DNA of 64,000 nt from Phoenix dactylifera (taxonomy: Eukaryota; Streptophyta; Magnoliopsida; Arecales; Arecaceae): assembly GCF_009389715.1 (NCBI RefSeq), contig NW_024067666.1, forward strand, positions 2,707,001 to 2,771,000, in the 5' to 3' direction. A model generated the notes under the pieces. That model saw nothing but the letters and a program-made list of their open reading frames with translations. It was not told where the DNA came from and did not search any database. Positions 11,228-24,000 of the stretch are shown here, piece after piece. The position numbers and the translations under genes are program-made. Position 1 is the first letter of the stretch. Every line of letters begins with the position of its first letter.

Positions 11228-14200
11228 CTACTTCTTAAGGTGGGGAAAACACTGATAGAGATCGGATTTTGGATGCTTTGCTTCAGCATGTTCTCTGCAT
11301 TTCACTTCCGATGTGGTACAAATGAATGTCTGCATGCATACCTTGCACTGCATTCAGGACAAAAAGAGCAAACGTGAATAATTAAAAAAGGCTATCACAT
11401 AGGAGACCTAAATAATAATGATGAAATCATGGCTTAGTAATACCAACATTATTCAAAACGAATAATAACAATTAGCCTGAAAATTCAAGTAATCTTAGCA
11501 CTGCACTCAAACGTGCAATCCGTGCATGAAGTGCTCAGTGCAAAAATGAATGCTGAGATTAGTGGCATTTATGAAGTCTCAACCAACATGTTCAATGTTA
11601 GAAAGCAAAAACAGCAGGGATAATCCTTCAACCAAAAGAGAGAAACTTATTCTTCCCTCCAAGTATTCAACGGTTTCATAACAAAAATTCCCCGCGGCCA
11701 ATTTATCTCCCTATGTGTCCCTAAGGACAGCATTGCACAGTCTGAAGGCAACGTTTCCACTCAATGTGGATATACAAAAACTTCTCCATGTAAACACTAA
11801 AAGATCTCATTAGGGAAGTGAAACAATATAGCAAGGTATTGCTAAGTTGCATCCATCATGCATACAATCCCGATACCTAAGCTTTCAGAATCTAATATAT
11901 TAACAACAGACTTAGAATTGTAATCAATATTACAGTTAATACACATTTTCCAATTTTTCTAAATAAACCATAAAATAACTCCACAAGGGAGATGCAAAAA
12001 GAAAAAACTAATAGTTCAGTAAAACTTTGCATTTCCATCAACAAGATACAATGTATGTTCATCATCAGCTAGCAAGGAATAAACTTTGCATGGACCCATA
12101 ATAAGGGCAACCTTGAGAATCAGTGATCATATTCTGAAATCTTGTTTCCATAAATTTATTTTAGCCAAAGCAAAATTACTGAAAAGAACAAGGTAAAATT
12201 CTACCTCGCTGGATTTGAATCAACCCTGGTTCCATTCCATGAACTTGATACATATCCCACAAATGCAAAGTTTAAAAACTTCTTGACCTGGAAAGATCTT
12301 TCTTGGTTTTGTTGCTAGTGTTACAATTTAGTCCAGCAAATCTATGCTTAAAGTCACTTCACAAAAATTGCAAGTCACAGTTTTAATTTATTTACTTGTT
12401 AGCAAAGGTCAACGATGGTCAACCACCAACATAAATGCTTGACCAAAGTTGGCCATGCATGATGATCTGCCGTTGTCTAATTATGTTTTTCTAACATTTT
12501 CAGAGCGTCAAGTTTATCATGCCAAATATCTAGAATTAGAATCACATTTTGGAAACCCTCTTGCACATAACTCACTTTTTGGCTCCGAAGATTCTGATGA
12601 TGCTTGCAGCCAAAGCTAATGCAAGTATTTAACTATGTGAGTAATTTGACCCTGACTGACATAGATGACAACTCTAAGATAAGCAAATGCATCACTTATT
12701 AAAACTTAGCATCCACTTCCCTGCACCAAACATCCCATAGATAAACAGCTCTTTTTCTCAGAGTTTGAGATCTAGAATTCCAGGGATAAAGAAGGTTACT
12801 ACGCGTTAATTAAGACAGTAACTTAAAGGGGCCAGATTCTAGCCTTGACCAACTGATTCAAGCATATTCACTTTTTCTTCTATTTTTTTCTTTTAATTTT
12901 CATCACTCCTATTGCCTATAGCTTAACTCCTTTCACTGACTTTGAAGTTATAAAATTAACTTGTTCCTTTTATTGCCCAGTAGCAGGTGTTTTGAAAAAC
13001 ATTCTTCTACTTCATAATTAGTATAATTTAGTATAAAGTCATCTACTTCATAATTGAAAAAGTATTTGGACAACTATGGCTGGATGCTTTTTTTGCAAAG
13101 TTTGCAAAACCAACCCAAGCCATCTGGTTCAAGGTATACCGAACCGAATTGATGCGGAACTAGGTCAATTTGTTGGTTCGGTTTGGGACTTGGGTCGAAG
13201 CAGTCAAACTCAAGCAGAACTGACTGATTCCACTCATTACCCAGTTTCGAGCAGTACCATAACTAGGACGAGAAAAGAGTGCTGGGACTCTAGCTTGATA
13301 CGGTTATTACCATACTGAATTGGTAACATACCGGTATGGTTTATGATAGCGATCTTACGGGCCTTGCTGTTTTTAATATAAATGAAGCTTCAATTTACAA
13401 TAGATTTAGAATTAGTTAATGTATTTATTTTCAATACATAGAAATATAGATATGTATTCTTTAACTATTAGAAATATAGATATTTTATATGTTCTTGCAA
13501 TTTTGGTGCTCAATTTTGGGCTATTTTTCTGGTGGATCTTGAACTCTTGTTTCAGCAGGCAGCATTTGGTTGTGAGATTAACCTAAATAAAAGAGGGGAT
13601 AACAGGTTATCCTGCCAAACTCTGCACCTTTTCATGAGATAGGATTATTCCTGTCAACACAGGATACCCCACTTTTCACAAAATAAGCCAACTAGATCCG
13701 CCACCCAGAACTGACGTATCTAGTGATTTGTCTGATGAGCTATTTCTCTCTTTACCCTCTTTTCACTTTCTCTTTCCCATTTTTTCATTACATTTTTCAT
13801 CCTATTCCTTTGATAATTACTCTAGTTACATAAAACAAGGTTACCTCTATTTCCCAACTAAATGCAGCTGTAACGTTTAGTGCCAAAAAGTCTTACATTA
13901 GGTCTAGCTGCATTAGGACCCATTTCAAGTCATTAGAATTGTCTTTGTTCGATTTTGATTTCTTTTTCTGATGGATCTATGGAGAAAAACTATCTTGTTA
14001 ATTCAAGAAATTTAAAAGAATTATATATGTTAATTTTTTCCTTTTTTCTTTCTTGGGCATGCGAAAATGCCTGGAGATGTCCTAGCTATATAAGGAGGCT
14101 ATTTGGTAAATCTTGCTATGGCTTTTAGTACAAAAGGAGGAGGTGTAATTGGTTTGATGCCCGTTAAAAAAATAAATTTCTCTTGTTTTATTTTTCCCAT

Positions 14201-15991
14201 CTACCTTCTTCCTCTCCTCATATTATAGTTCTCCTAACCCCACTTTTACTCAATCCTCTATTCTATTTGTTTTTCTCTTCTAAATTGTAATTAGGCACAT
14301 CAAATTGAAAAAGTAATTTCTGCTAATTACATCAGTCCCAGATCTGAACTAAATGAGCCTATAATCAGTAACCTGCAGCTTTTAATCAATGATGCACCAT
14401 CCATCAAAAGGTTATCTAGAGATAAGTACGGAAGAAGCTTGCCAATCAATGAAATTATAAAGAAAGCAATCACAACTAATGGATCAAAAAGGCTAGTCTA
14501 GCCCAACGACCGTCCACATTAGGTGGATGGGCCACAACAAAAAGAAAGAATAGCAGCAAGCTTGTAAAAGGTGATTTTTTTTATTTCTTTAAAGTGGTTG
14601 TATGTACAAGTAATACAAACATGATGTAAAGCATCATCATGCCAACCAAGACCAACTAATTCACATCCAAATGAACCCACATATTGTTCCTAAAATTTTT
14701 GACATAGAACACATAAATGTGTTGTGTATAGACACAATGATAGCAAAAGGATCAGTTACACAACTCCCACCAGTGTTTGTCAAAAGCCCTACATGAGGCC
14801 TACAATGCTATAATAAACTATGTAAAGGTACAATTAACCTCTTATAGAACTTCTTCATCATGGCCTACAAAAAAGTTAGTATGACTAATATTACATGCAA
14901 TAAAACGTTAATTTTGATGGGGCAAGCTGATCAGGAAAACCAAACAAAACTGGGAGATATCTTAATTTCTTGGGGTTTTCACTAATTAAAGCATGTCCAA
15001 TGACACAACATATGTGCAAGTGTGAATGTGAATGCAGCTCTACTGGCATGCATGTTATACTACCTAATGTAGAATAATTTATTTTGCATATAATGCACAC
15101 AGTTGTTCAGAAGGTTGGTGGCTTCAGGTTCAGAATAAATAAGAATTTGGTTTGCTCCAAATTACTTAAAGATTTATGCTTATAAAGCAACTCACAAATA
15201 ACAAAAATATTTTATTGTTTGTAAGTACTGACCAAGTGTCATTCCCCATATTTGGTAACGGAAAGGAATCCACCAAATTCATAAGGTCATCAATACTCAG
15301 TATGTCCAGTGAAAACCCTCTGATGGATACTCGAATCTATTGTTTTCTAAAGAAACACAAAATTCTCTTGAAAGTAAAGTCTCAAAATCCATCCTTTCTT
15401 TCAGCATATTATTCTCACTATAAAAAGCTCTGATCTTTTGACATTTATTTTCATCTCTACGGATCCTTCCAAGAACCACTATGCACACAAACAAATCCCC
15501 CAGTAACGCAAAATAACCATGCCAACAAACAACCAACCATTAAAAATATCAATTTCAATGGATGGTCCGAAGGCCTCGAGATAGAACGTTGTCATCCTTC
15601 CATTATTACCAGTACTCACCTTAACCATGAAGATTTCCACTAAATAAGAACGGATCCGCCAAGATCTGACCAATTACATACGATCTCGAAAGAGACAATG
15701 AAGAGATCTAAACCCTAAAACGTCTTTCAAATTACAACCTCATTCCAATTGAGAAGGTAAACGAGAAGAACCTGGATTGACATGGCCTTCTTGTTGGATT
15801 CCAACTGGCTCCCTGCACCGAAAACGTCAAACCATCGATCTATCGTTGAGAAAATAGTGGAAATCTAGAGAATTCCAACAGATCTAAAGATCTAGAGAGG
15901 GGGAAATGAGATCAAAACCCTTGGGGAGCTTGTTCTTCTCCAAGTGCTTATCGCGCGCCATCTTCGATTTCTGCCCGTTGCCTCCTCCCAT
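11228..15991 (-). CDS. 77-aa SERF/4F5-type C2H2 zinc-finger protein (At2g23090-like)
   Basis: Three small exons on the minus strand: 15991-15919, 15812-15772 and 11347-11228, with GT-AG borders and phases that join cleanly. The product starts MGGGNGQKSKMARDKHLEKN, a basic 4F5/SERF-like N-terminus. It continues through GSQLESNKKAMSIQ into a zinc-finger region with C39, C42, H58 and H63 (CKVC...HAEAKH) and ends CFPHLKK. This matches the layout and length of the Arabidopsis At2g23090 family as I remember it. Those proteins are small, conserved and poorly characterised, and SERF-type N-termini are linked to protein aggregation in other eukaryotes. The upstream ATG at 15991 was chosen because MGGGNGQKSK is the family N-terminus; an in-frame ATG at 15961 also exists. 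Intron 2 is about 4.4 kb and full of repeats. A (GA)19 run lies about 60-100 bp before the start in gene orientation. Confidence 0.92.
11348..15771. other. Content of the 4.4-kb intron 2 of the zinc-finger gene
   Basis: No other coding exon is supported. A GC-richer patch at about 13100-13370 carries CCGAACCGAATTGATGCGG and TACCGGTATGG motifs. It resembles the repeat family seen again at 31205-31752, and its open frame (13076-13318) is probably repeat-derived. About 14094-14350 has weak terminal inverted similarity (AGGCTATTTGGTA against AGGCTCATTTAGTT) and may be a small MITE. About 13560-13930 contains a short palindrome, GGATAACAGGTTATCC, in a MITE-like setting. Confidence 0.4.
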
Positions 15992-16048
15992 CTCCGCTCC
16001 CTCTGCCTCTTCTCTTGCTCTCTTCAAAGCCTCTTCCTTCGTTCGCTG

Positions 16049-16050
<2 letters not shown>

Positions 16051-16088
<38 letters not shown>
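16051..16088. repeat. (TC)19 microsatellite in the leader of the zinc-finger gene
   Basis: Pure dinucleotide run. In the orientation of the minus-strand gene starting at 15991 it is a (GA)19 tract in the probable 5' leader or core promoter. CT/GA tracts are frequent in plant leaders. Confidence 0.9.
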
Positions 16089-16091
<3 letters not shown>

Positions 16092-16243
16092 AGGGGAGAC
16101 AGATGGGGAGCGAGAGGGATAAAAAAACGAGGAGGGGGAAAGGGATAAAAAGACGAGGAGGCAGTCGGCGGCGGCGGGCGAGAGGGAGAGGGGTGGGACG
16201 AGACGGCCGCGAACCAAGGGCTAATAAAATGCGAGTAGTTTGA

Positions 16244-18540
16244 ACCTGGATTGCCGTATACTATTATTATTGAAGTGGTATAAACTTTTATTATTTCCTG
16301 CTGGCTACGGTCTCAATCCTTGGTTCCAAATACCCAAAACAACAGATTAGTTTCCCCCTTGTTTTAGATGACTTATGATAAGTGAGTCCTTAATCTTACT
16401 TAATGATTATTTTAGTCTTTCGAGTCTATGTATTATTGTATTTTTCTTGCACCTTTTGAAGAGGGAATCTCCTCATATGTTACTATTGTCAATGGTAAAC
16501 TTGAATCAAAGTTGGATTAGCATCTATATAAACCCCTAAATTGAAGAGGAGTTTTGAGATGTGTTCAAATTCCATAATAGGATAGGAATCCACCTTGGTG
16601 CATATGGAAACCGACTTTTGTTGACAGGGTGAACTGACCAATGAAAGCTCACCACCTAGTCATAGGCTAACCACTCAAAGCTTGTTATATAGCCGACCCA
16701 AAAGATGCGTGGAGAATCATCTGTATTTTAAATTTTTCTCATACTGTCAACAACACAGTCATGATCACTAGTCGTTTCCTAAAATGCGATATCCATGCAG
16801 ATCCCACGACTGAGAAATATAGGTGAAATTCGCGAACAAGATACATGGTTTGTTGCCTTATCAATCGGTGTATAGCTCCAAACTAGTCCACGATAGGCTT
16901 CGGTCCTCGTCTATACATTGCGTTCCCGAGAACCTTCTCTTTCAACTCTCGTGCGCTACCACTCTGTCCCTCTTAGGCCTCCTTCTATTCACTGAGAATT
17001 GCATCTGACTTAAGCATCGAAGGATCCCTCATCGAACACACTCCGATAGATGGACTTCTTTATTTTTCATACTTCAGATCAAAGCCAATGTCAGAGCACT
17101 AACCGAAGTCGTTCCTCTACGTCCAATACCGACTTGTGGGTGCTCGACATCAGGATCGCTACCGATCGAGCATAGTGGCCACCGAAATACCGCTATGAAA
17201 GCGTACAACAATCCCATCCAATCTTTCTGATCCAAATGGTAAACGAGCCAAGATCTCCGGTGACCTCCACTAACTCAATGCTTGGATCGGGCTGGTTCTA
17301 GCAGTAATACACCTTATAAATAGGTACTCTAGGAACTGCTCTAAATATGCAAATAGTGAGTCGCTAAGAGCCTCCTCTCCTCTTCTCCACTTTTCTCTTA
17401 TTCTTTCCTGTTTGATACCCAAGGTTTTGTGATGTGGTGCCTTAAAAGTGGAAATTCTCAAAATGAAAAAGCTAAGGATATCATCAAAGACGTTCAGAGG
17501 CCGTGGCAATTCCGATAACACCTTAAATACGAAATGAAAACCAGTCTCCCATGCCTTCTGCCTCTACCAATCACTTCTGTGGTCTGGAGAGGAATGATGC
17601 CCCCACTCTACTTTATCAATTACGACAAGCAAATTCCTTGAATGCTTCATGTTCGAGGATATTTAGTCCCTCCATCCTTCCATGGAGATTGAGCATGTTT
17701 AGAGAGGTTAATAACAATTCAAACTGTACGGAACCAACCTAGAATCATGCACTACTTGATCTTCGTAATATTTTGCGTTTTCGTTTGGCACCTCTTTTTC
17801 TTATTTAAAAAGTCATTCTAATCCAGTCCTCAGTCCTATCATTTTTCTTATCAATGTTTTTTAATTACTTAACAACAATGTGCTCTTTTCTTTGACTATC
17901 TATTAGACTTTTTTTTTTTTGGTTAAATATCATCTATTACAAGGGGAGTCGACTTAAAGATCACGAGCCAATTCTGAAGAAGTCGAGCTAATCTTAGAAT
18001 GGCTGCAAACAGAATACAGATAGCAATAAATCAAGCTTTTTTGAGTCGACTCTAGTAGATTATGAGTCGACCCAAGCAACTACACGAGTTGACCCCACAA
18101 AAACATTAAAAGAAAGACAGAGTGCAACAAAAATGAACACTTTCTTAAGCCGGCCTCTAAAAATTTCAAGTTTCGAACATGACTTCGTTGGGATTGAAGA
18201 ATTGCTGTAATTCTTCTTGAATAGACTCGATTCTCCTCAAAATAAAGGTTTGGCTCAGGCAAAATCTTAGTAATCCATAATCGTTCCTAAATCAAAGGGT
18301 TTATCTTTGAAGAATCGTGGCCGGGAGAACACAAACTGGATGCTGGTAGGTGAAACACTAATCCGAAGTCAAAAACGTGCGAGAGTTTTCTGTTATTTTT
18401 CACTCTATTAGTATGGCCAATGAGAAGACAGGTGAGGAAAAAAAATACATACTTTGTAGAGGTCATATTATAAAATAGAATAACTCAATGCCTTTAGCCG
18501 TCTAATATTGACTTGAGATCAATGAAGACGTAGACCATTT
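16244..18540. other. Repeat-rich intergenic region
   Basis: No host gene was recognised. The central part (about 16560-17420) looks LTR-derived and is listed separately. From about 17940 to 18080 the octamer GAGTCGAC or close variants recur four times within about 130 bp, which suggests another worn repeat. Short open frames here do not look like proteins. Confidence 0.35.
16560..17420. mobile_element. LTR-retrotransposon-like fossil, probably solo LTR sequence
   Basis: The composition differs from its flanks. A TATAAATAG box near 17313 is followed by a leader-like stretch, and phrases about halfway (such as ATCGAACACACTCCGATAGA) are of the type seen in monocot LTRs. No internal protein domain is visible. 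It looks old and incomplete, the family is not assignable, and the ends are approximate. Confidence 0.3.
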
Positions 18541-18589
18541 ATGTCGTTCCGTGTCTTCTTCTCCACCAGTAACGATGGAGAAACCAATC

Positions 18590-18621
<32 letters not shown>

Positions 18622-19361
18622 TGGCATCCTGTTTTTGGGAAAAAGCTGATGGCCTCAAGAAAAAGCTCAATTGATTAGGTGTCGGCAGGGGCCTCCAACC
18701 CAATCCATTGGTGCCTCCTCGGCTGTCCTCCACTTCGATGGATTAGGTGATCACCGGTTTGGAGTCAAAAGACTCTGGAAGCAGCCAATTGAATGGAGGC
18801 TGCAAGTTGCTGGCAAGTCAAATGGCAGCAAATTCCAAGCAGCTTTCCAACTTAAGACCATAAAGGAGGGTACAAATCCGTTGGCATATTGGAGCAAGCT
18901 AGTTTTGTAGTCTAAGATTGCTAGAAGGTCTAGGGAGAGAGTGAAAGATTGCCCCATTGCTGTCTACAAGGAGAATTGTTTGCATTATTTAAAAAAAAAA
19001 ACAAAGACTGCTTGTGTGCTTGGTCATAGATGGTAGATATTGGAACATCTCTTCTATCTCTACCATATTATAAAGCAAACTCCTAGGTTGAGTAGATATT
19101 CATTGATCTCCTATGCTTCTAACAGGGATATACATGGCTGGAGTGCATGGGATGCAATTATTCAACTAAAATGATGAGTTATAGTCATTTAAAATGATGG
19201 ATTTAAACAGTTGTAGGGGCCTGTGACCTAAGAAATGGTAGCAAGAGCTGGTTTTCTTTTTGGTACTTAAGTTCTTACCTCTTTCAAAGACAATAAAAAA
19301 AATATCACCAACACAACACTTGCTATTAGTTCATGGAAAAAAAAAAGGAAAAAAACTTAGA
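18541..19361. other. Intergenic stretch, no gene recognised
   Basis: Contains an (AG)14 run at 18591-18618 and an open frame at 18671-18910 with no recognisable family. Nothing else is supported. Confidence 0.35.
18591..18618. repeat. (AG)14 microsatellite
   Basis: Pure AG dinucleotide run. Confidence 0.95.
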
Positions 19362-20240
19362 TACTAAAGCTATTTAGCACCATTTTTGTTTCCTATTTTT
19401 TATTGTTAAAAATAAAATTTTAGAAATTGGTACTATTGCTTTTATTTTCCATCTTAAAAATTATTTTTTAAAATTTTTAAAACCTAAAAGTAAGAAATTC
19501 TTATTTTTAATATTTTAAAAAATAAAAAACCTATATTTTTAACCACCAACACCATCACATCTAGCATTGACTCGTCACCATCATCATTGCCTCTGCCATC
19601 ACCACTAAAGCCACCATTATTATTGCCTCCATTGTCACCATTGCCACACCACCACTCTTATCATCGCAACCTCTACTACATTTTGGCACTTCTGCCATCC
19701 CTATCATCATCACCGTCACTATCATTATCTTTACTGCCTCTACTATACCACTATCACCATCGTCATTATCTTCACTATATCGTTGTGTCCTCTCTATCAC
19801 CATCATTGCCGCCAACACTACCTCCACTGTTATCACCTCCACCACACCACCATCTCTATTATTGCCTCTCCTATATATCACTGCTAGACCAACCAACAAT
19901 GCTATCATCATCTTTACTACCTTTATTGCAACTGTCAGCATCCCTACTCCTATCATTATATATTTTTAATTAACTATACCAAATATATTTTACTTTTTAG
20001 AAGAATTAAAAAATATATTTTATTTTGCCTCTTCTCTGCATCCCTAGACCAACCAACAATACTATCATCACCTTTACTACCTCCATTGCAACTACCAACA
20101 TCCCTACTATTCACGTTATATATTTTTTATTAACTATACCAAATAAATTTTACTTTTTAGAAGAATTAAAAAATATATTTTATTTTATTTGAAAATTAAA
20201 AAAAAAAAATAAAAGTAATGCTAAATGGCACCTTAGTTTC
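19362..20240. mobile_element. Probable TIR element carrying CAC/CAT-rich repeats and an internal duplication
   Basis: Imperfect inverted ends: ACTAAAGCTATTTAGCACC on the left and ACTAAGGTGCCATTTAGCA as the reverse complement of the right. The centre (about 19550-19870) is a degenerate trinucleotide field of CAC, CAT and ACC, which explains the long open frames on both strands. Next come two direct copies with a 160-bp period (19884-20043 and 20044-20186), both starting CTAGACCAACCAACAAT and roughly 90% alike. No transposase is seen, so it is non-autonomous, and the superfamily is unclear. Confidence 0.45.
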
Positions 20241-21079
20241 CACTTATGTGAAGCAGCTATTCTTGGTTAAATGGAAGGGAGCAACTTAGTCACCCGAGAA
20301 GACCTACTTCAGCATAAATTCCCTATATTTAACTCAGCCCCAGCCAAGCGACCTAAGGCTTGGGCGGAAGTCTTGACTCTTGGGCAAAATATTAATAAAA
20401 GTTAAAATTTGAATTCCAGCGAGACCTGATGGAACCAATTAACGATTGCTCCAACATTGTTCATCCATTCAGATCCAGCCCAACTAAAATACCGAACGGG
20501 TTAAAGTCGAGTCCCAAATTTTAAATTAAATCCAACTAATATAGGTTCTTAGACGAGCAGTTTAAAGCCTAACTAGACCCAGCTATATTTTTAGAAACTT
20601 GGCTTAGATTACCATTTTATTTGCATATGAAAAGCAAGCTTATGCAAAAGCACACCTACACTATACGCTTTAATCGCAAATTAAAAGAAGAATCCTAACA
20701 GTAAGCTTTGGTAAATTTTTTTCTTTTCCCTCTCTCTCACTTTTGAAACACTCATTTCAAAGTGTTTTTCTTTGTAACTTTCTCTAGATGCTACTTCATC
20801 ATATATACCATACATGATTCTATATTAAAAACTACACCTTCAATTCAACCCTGGCTTGACTTTATTGTTTTTATCTTTTTGTCATCTCAAATTTATCTTA
20901 TTGGATTAAAATATAAAATTTTTATTTGTACCTGGTCTATCAAACCGACCTATTCCAATATTTCTAGGGCCTACTCAACATTATAGGCCCATCAAGCATA
21001 GTACATCAGGTAGGAAAATGAACATATCTTTAAGGAAATTCAGAAAAACATCAGCAAGGAAAAGAACCTCAGATTTACT
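20241..21079. other. Intergenic stretch and 3' flank of the LVKHVSRLERE gene
   Basis: The part next to 21080 must hold the 3' untranslated region of the minus-strand gene. The rest is AT-rich with no recognised gene. Confidence 0.4.
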
Positions 21080-24000
21080 TCATAGCTGCATTTCTCTCCT
21101 TCGCTCTTCCTCCTCAGCTTTCCTCCAAGCAGCCTGTAACATAACGGTTAGAATTTTTCAAAACTTTTAAACTCGGAGAAACAAGAAAGAGTAACAACAC
21201 ATCAATGCCTACCTTCTCTCGCTCAAGCCTCGAGAGGTGTGGTCGTATAGAATTTCCCAAGCTCAAGCCTCCCCATGCTTCTTGCAGCTCCCTTTCCCTC
21301 GCTTCTCGACGAGAATCCACATGCCTGATATAATCTGCTGATTGTTGAGAGGCAGCCAACTTGTCCTTCTCAAGTTTCGATTGATGCTTGACCAGAATTC
21401 CATCTAAACTCCCTGCACATTTTTTGGGTCGCGGATCACTTTTTCTCGCTGGCATCATATCTTCCTTTGTTCCAACGGCCAACTTTTCCTTCTCAAGTCT
21501 TGAAACATGCTTTACCAAGACCTTATCTAAACTCTCTAAAGCTGTCATATCGGCTCCTTGCTTCCTCTGGCCTCTCGGCATCACATTGTCACTTCCATGT
21601 TGCAAGGCCTGCATTTTCTCTGGCTTGACCAATACTTTATCAAGACCCATGTGTTCATTTGTTTCTTTCAATACCTCCAGTTTAGCTCTTTCAATACGAG
21701 ACATGTGCTTAGTAGCATGATGCATCTCACTTGCAGTGCAGGAAGATGGCATAAGCATGCCATAGTCTATATTTTCTTTCTCCTCATTCAGACCTTGAGA
21801 AGTTTTCGACTGTTTGCATTCCTTCTCATGTGACATGATCTCCTGTTCATGGTCTGAAGAATGGCTTCCTCCCAAATCAGGGGTGGACTCCGATAACGGT
21901 GCGACAATATCATTAGATTCAGATGTCCCATTTTCAGTGTTGATTTCCTTTTCGACATGGAGTTCCATAGTCTTCCCATCTTCTGATGGACTGTTCTTGT
22001 GAGAGTTCCTCTTGGCTTCCTGGATCTCCCTTTCTAGTCTTGAGACATGCTTTACAAGTATGCTTCCAAGGTCCAAGGTGGACTCTGAGGATGCTGCAAT
22101 ACCATCAGCAACTGGTGTGTCAGGTTTTCCTGAAGCTTTCAGATTTTCTGATGCCAAATTGCTCTTCTTTAAATTTCGTGCTTCTTGAACTTCTCTTTCA
22201 AGCCGAGAGACATGCTTCACTAAAAACTTGTCGAGACTGGGTACTTCTGTCACAGTTTCTTTCTTTTTCAAACGGTCATCCATAGAACATGCAATGCCAG
22301 AGTATCTTCTTGCCCCTGTTCCTAGCGATCCCATTGTGCAGTTGCTAACAGGCTCAAGATCATGTTCTTTGCCAGTTTCCACTTCAAGAAGAGCAGCATT
22401 CAGACCACAGGTGGCAACAATAACAGCAAGAGAAGAAAGCTCATCTTCTTGCAAACCTTTAAGCCTGTCGAGCATCATGTCAACAAGCTCCATGTTTGAT
22501 TTAGAGCTACCATTCCAATCAGCTGAAAATAGACCGCTTTTCTGCTTTCTTTCTTTTGTTTCTCTCTCCTGTTTCCTGACTGTATTGCCTCCAGGATCAG
22601 GTTCGCATTCTGAAGTTGTCTCTGATAATTCCACCACGGTATCATCAGTGTCGGGATTCTGACTGATTTTACGCAGAAAATCTCTAAATTCTTCTTTATT
22701 TGAGGAAGAGGGACAATTTGCAAGTCGTATAAATGCTTTCTTAACTGCTGCAGCGACTTCTTTATCTACCTCGAAAGCAGTTTCAAAAGAAGCAGTGACT
22801 GTGTGAGTGGATCTTCCTCCAATGGAAGCAGATATTTCTATTTCACATGGTTGCCTTGGACAATCAGGTCTATCATACATCATGACTCCCATAGCTCTTG
22901 CTGCTTCAAAAGCCTCTGCTGCAGACTTCTCTGCCTTCTCCAACTCAGCCACTGCATCTTTGCTTTGGATCCTACATAATGAAACAAAAAAAGATTGTCA
23001 ATACACTGAGTTACTGCAAGGAGTCCACTTCGCTGAAGTGGTCTGAAGCTACTTCAGGGCATTTCTCTCTCAATTGGGCCAGTATAGGAATTCACTTTAG
23101 CTCCATATCAGGCCAGCCAAATGCCTGAAATGGTCTCCCACGGGCTGAACCAAGTTCCAATGCCCAATTATGGGCAACCAAACAAGCCTTTGTATAATGA
23201 TGAATGTGATATTCTAGTAGAATGTCACCTTGATGCTCGAAGTATTCGGCACCAAGAGGCTTCAACCATTGCAGCTTTACGAGCCTCCATAGCTTTGCTT
23301 GCTGCCTCTCTAGCTGCAATCTTTTCCCTTGCCATCCTAGTGTAGTGAGGGTTGGCATTTCCCAGAGTTTCATCAAGAGAGAGATTCATCCCTCCAACCT
23401 CCTACAAGAAGTAACAGATATTAGTATGAAATGCAAAATGATCTGTAGAGCACACATATAAATTGATGGTGACAGTATTACCTGCAGGCGCCTTATTTTT
23501 CTCTTTAAGTAAGAGTCTGTCTTTTTCCGTGGAAACCAATTCACTGGAGAAGCACTTCTTCGATAGGGAGGCTTCTTAATTTGTAGTGTGGATTTGTTGA
23601 TAGATTTTAGAATTGAATTTCCAATATCCTTCGATCCACCACTCTGTATATAAGCAATCAGAAGCAGATACCATTAATAGCCTAATTCTATGATCTGTAA
23701 GTTTGCATATAATCTTTTAGGAGCAATATAAGAAAATGCTTCCATCTAAAATAACTTCATCTTTATATTATCAGCATGCAGCTAAGGTCATCTAAATATA
23801 GATTTCAATTAAGAATTTACAAATTAGATAATATGTATGGCGAGCAGAAATGACAACAATAAAAACCAGAAGCCACTGGTAACAGTTTCAACAAGAACAC
23901 AATGACGACATGCCAATAGGCATTATCTTATTAATCTGGTCTGGCTGAAAATTCAACACATGTTTCAACATATATTCTTCTAGTCCTCTTTGTTTGGAGA

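Noticed and set aside
13076-13318. 80-codon frame in the zinc-finger gene intron
   Set aside because: Its motifs (CCGAACCG, TACCGGTATGG) match a GC-rich repeat type seen elsewhere in the window, and there is no protein family match.
19561-19973. Long open frames on both strands (about 130 codons)
   Set aside because: They are made of degenerate CAC/CAT repeats, so both strands read as low-complexity His/Leu/Ser/Pro or Val/Met/Ile strings.
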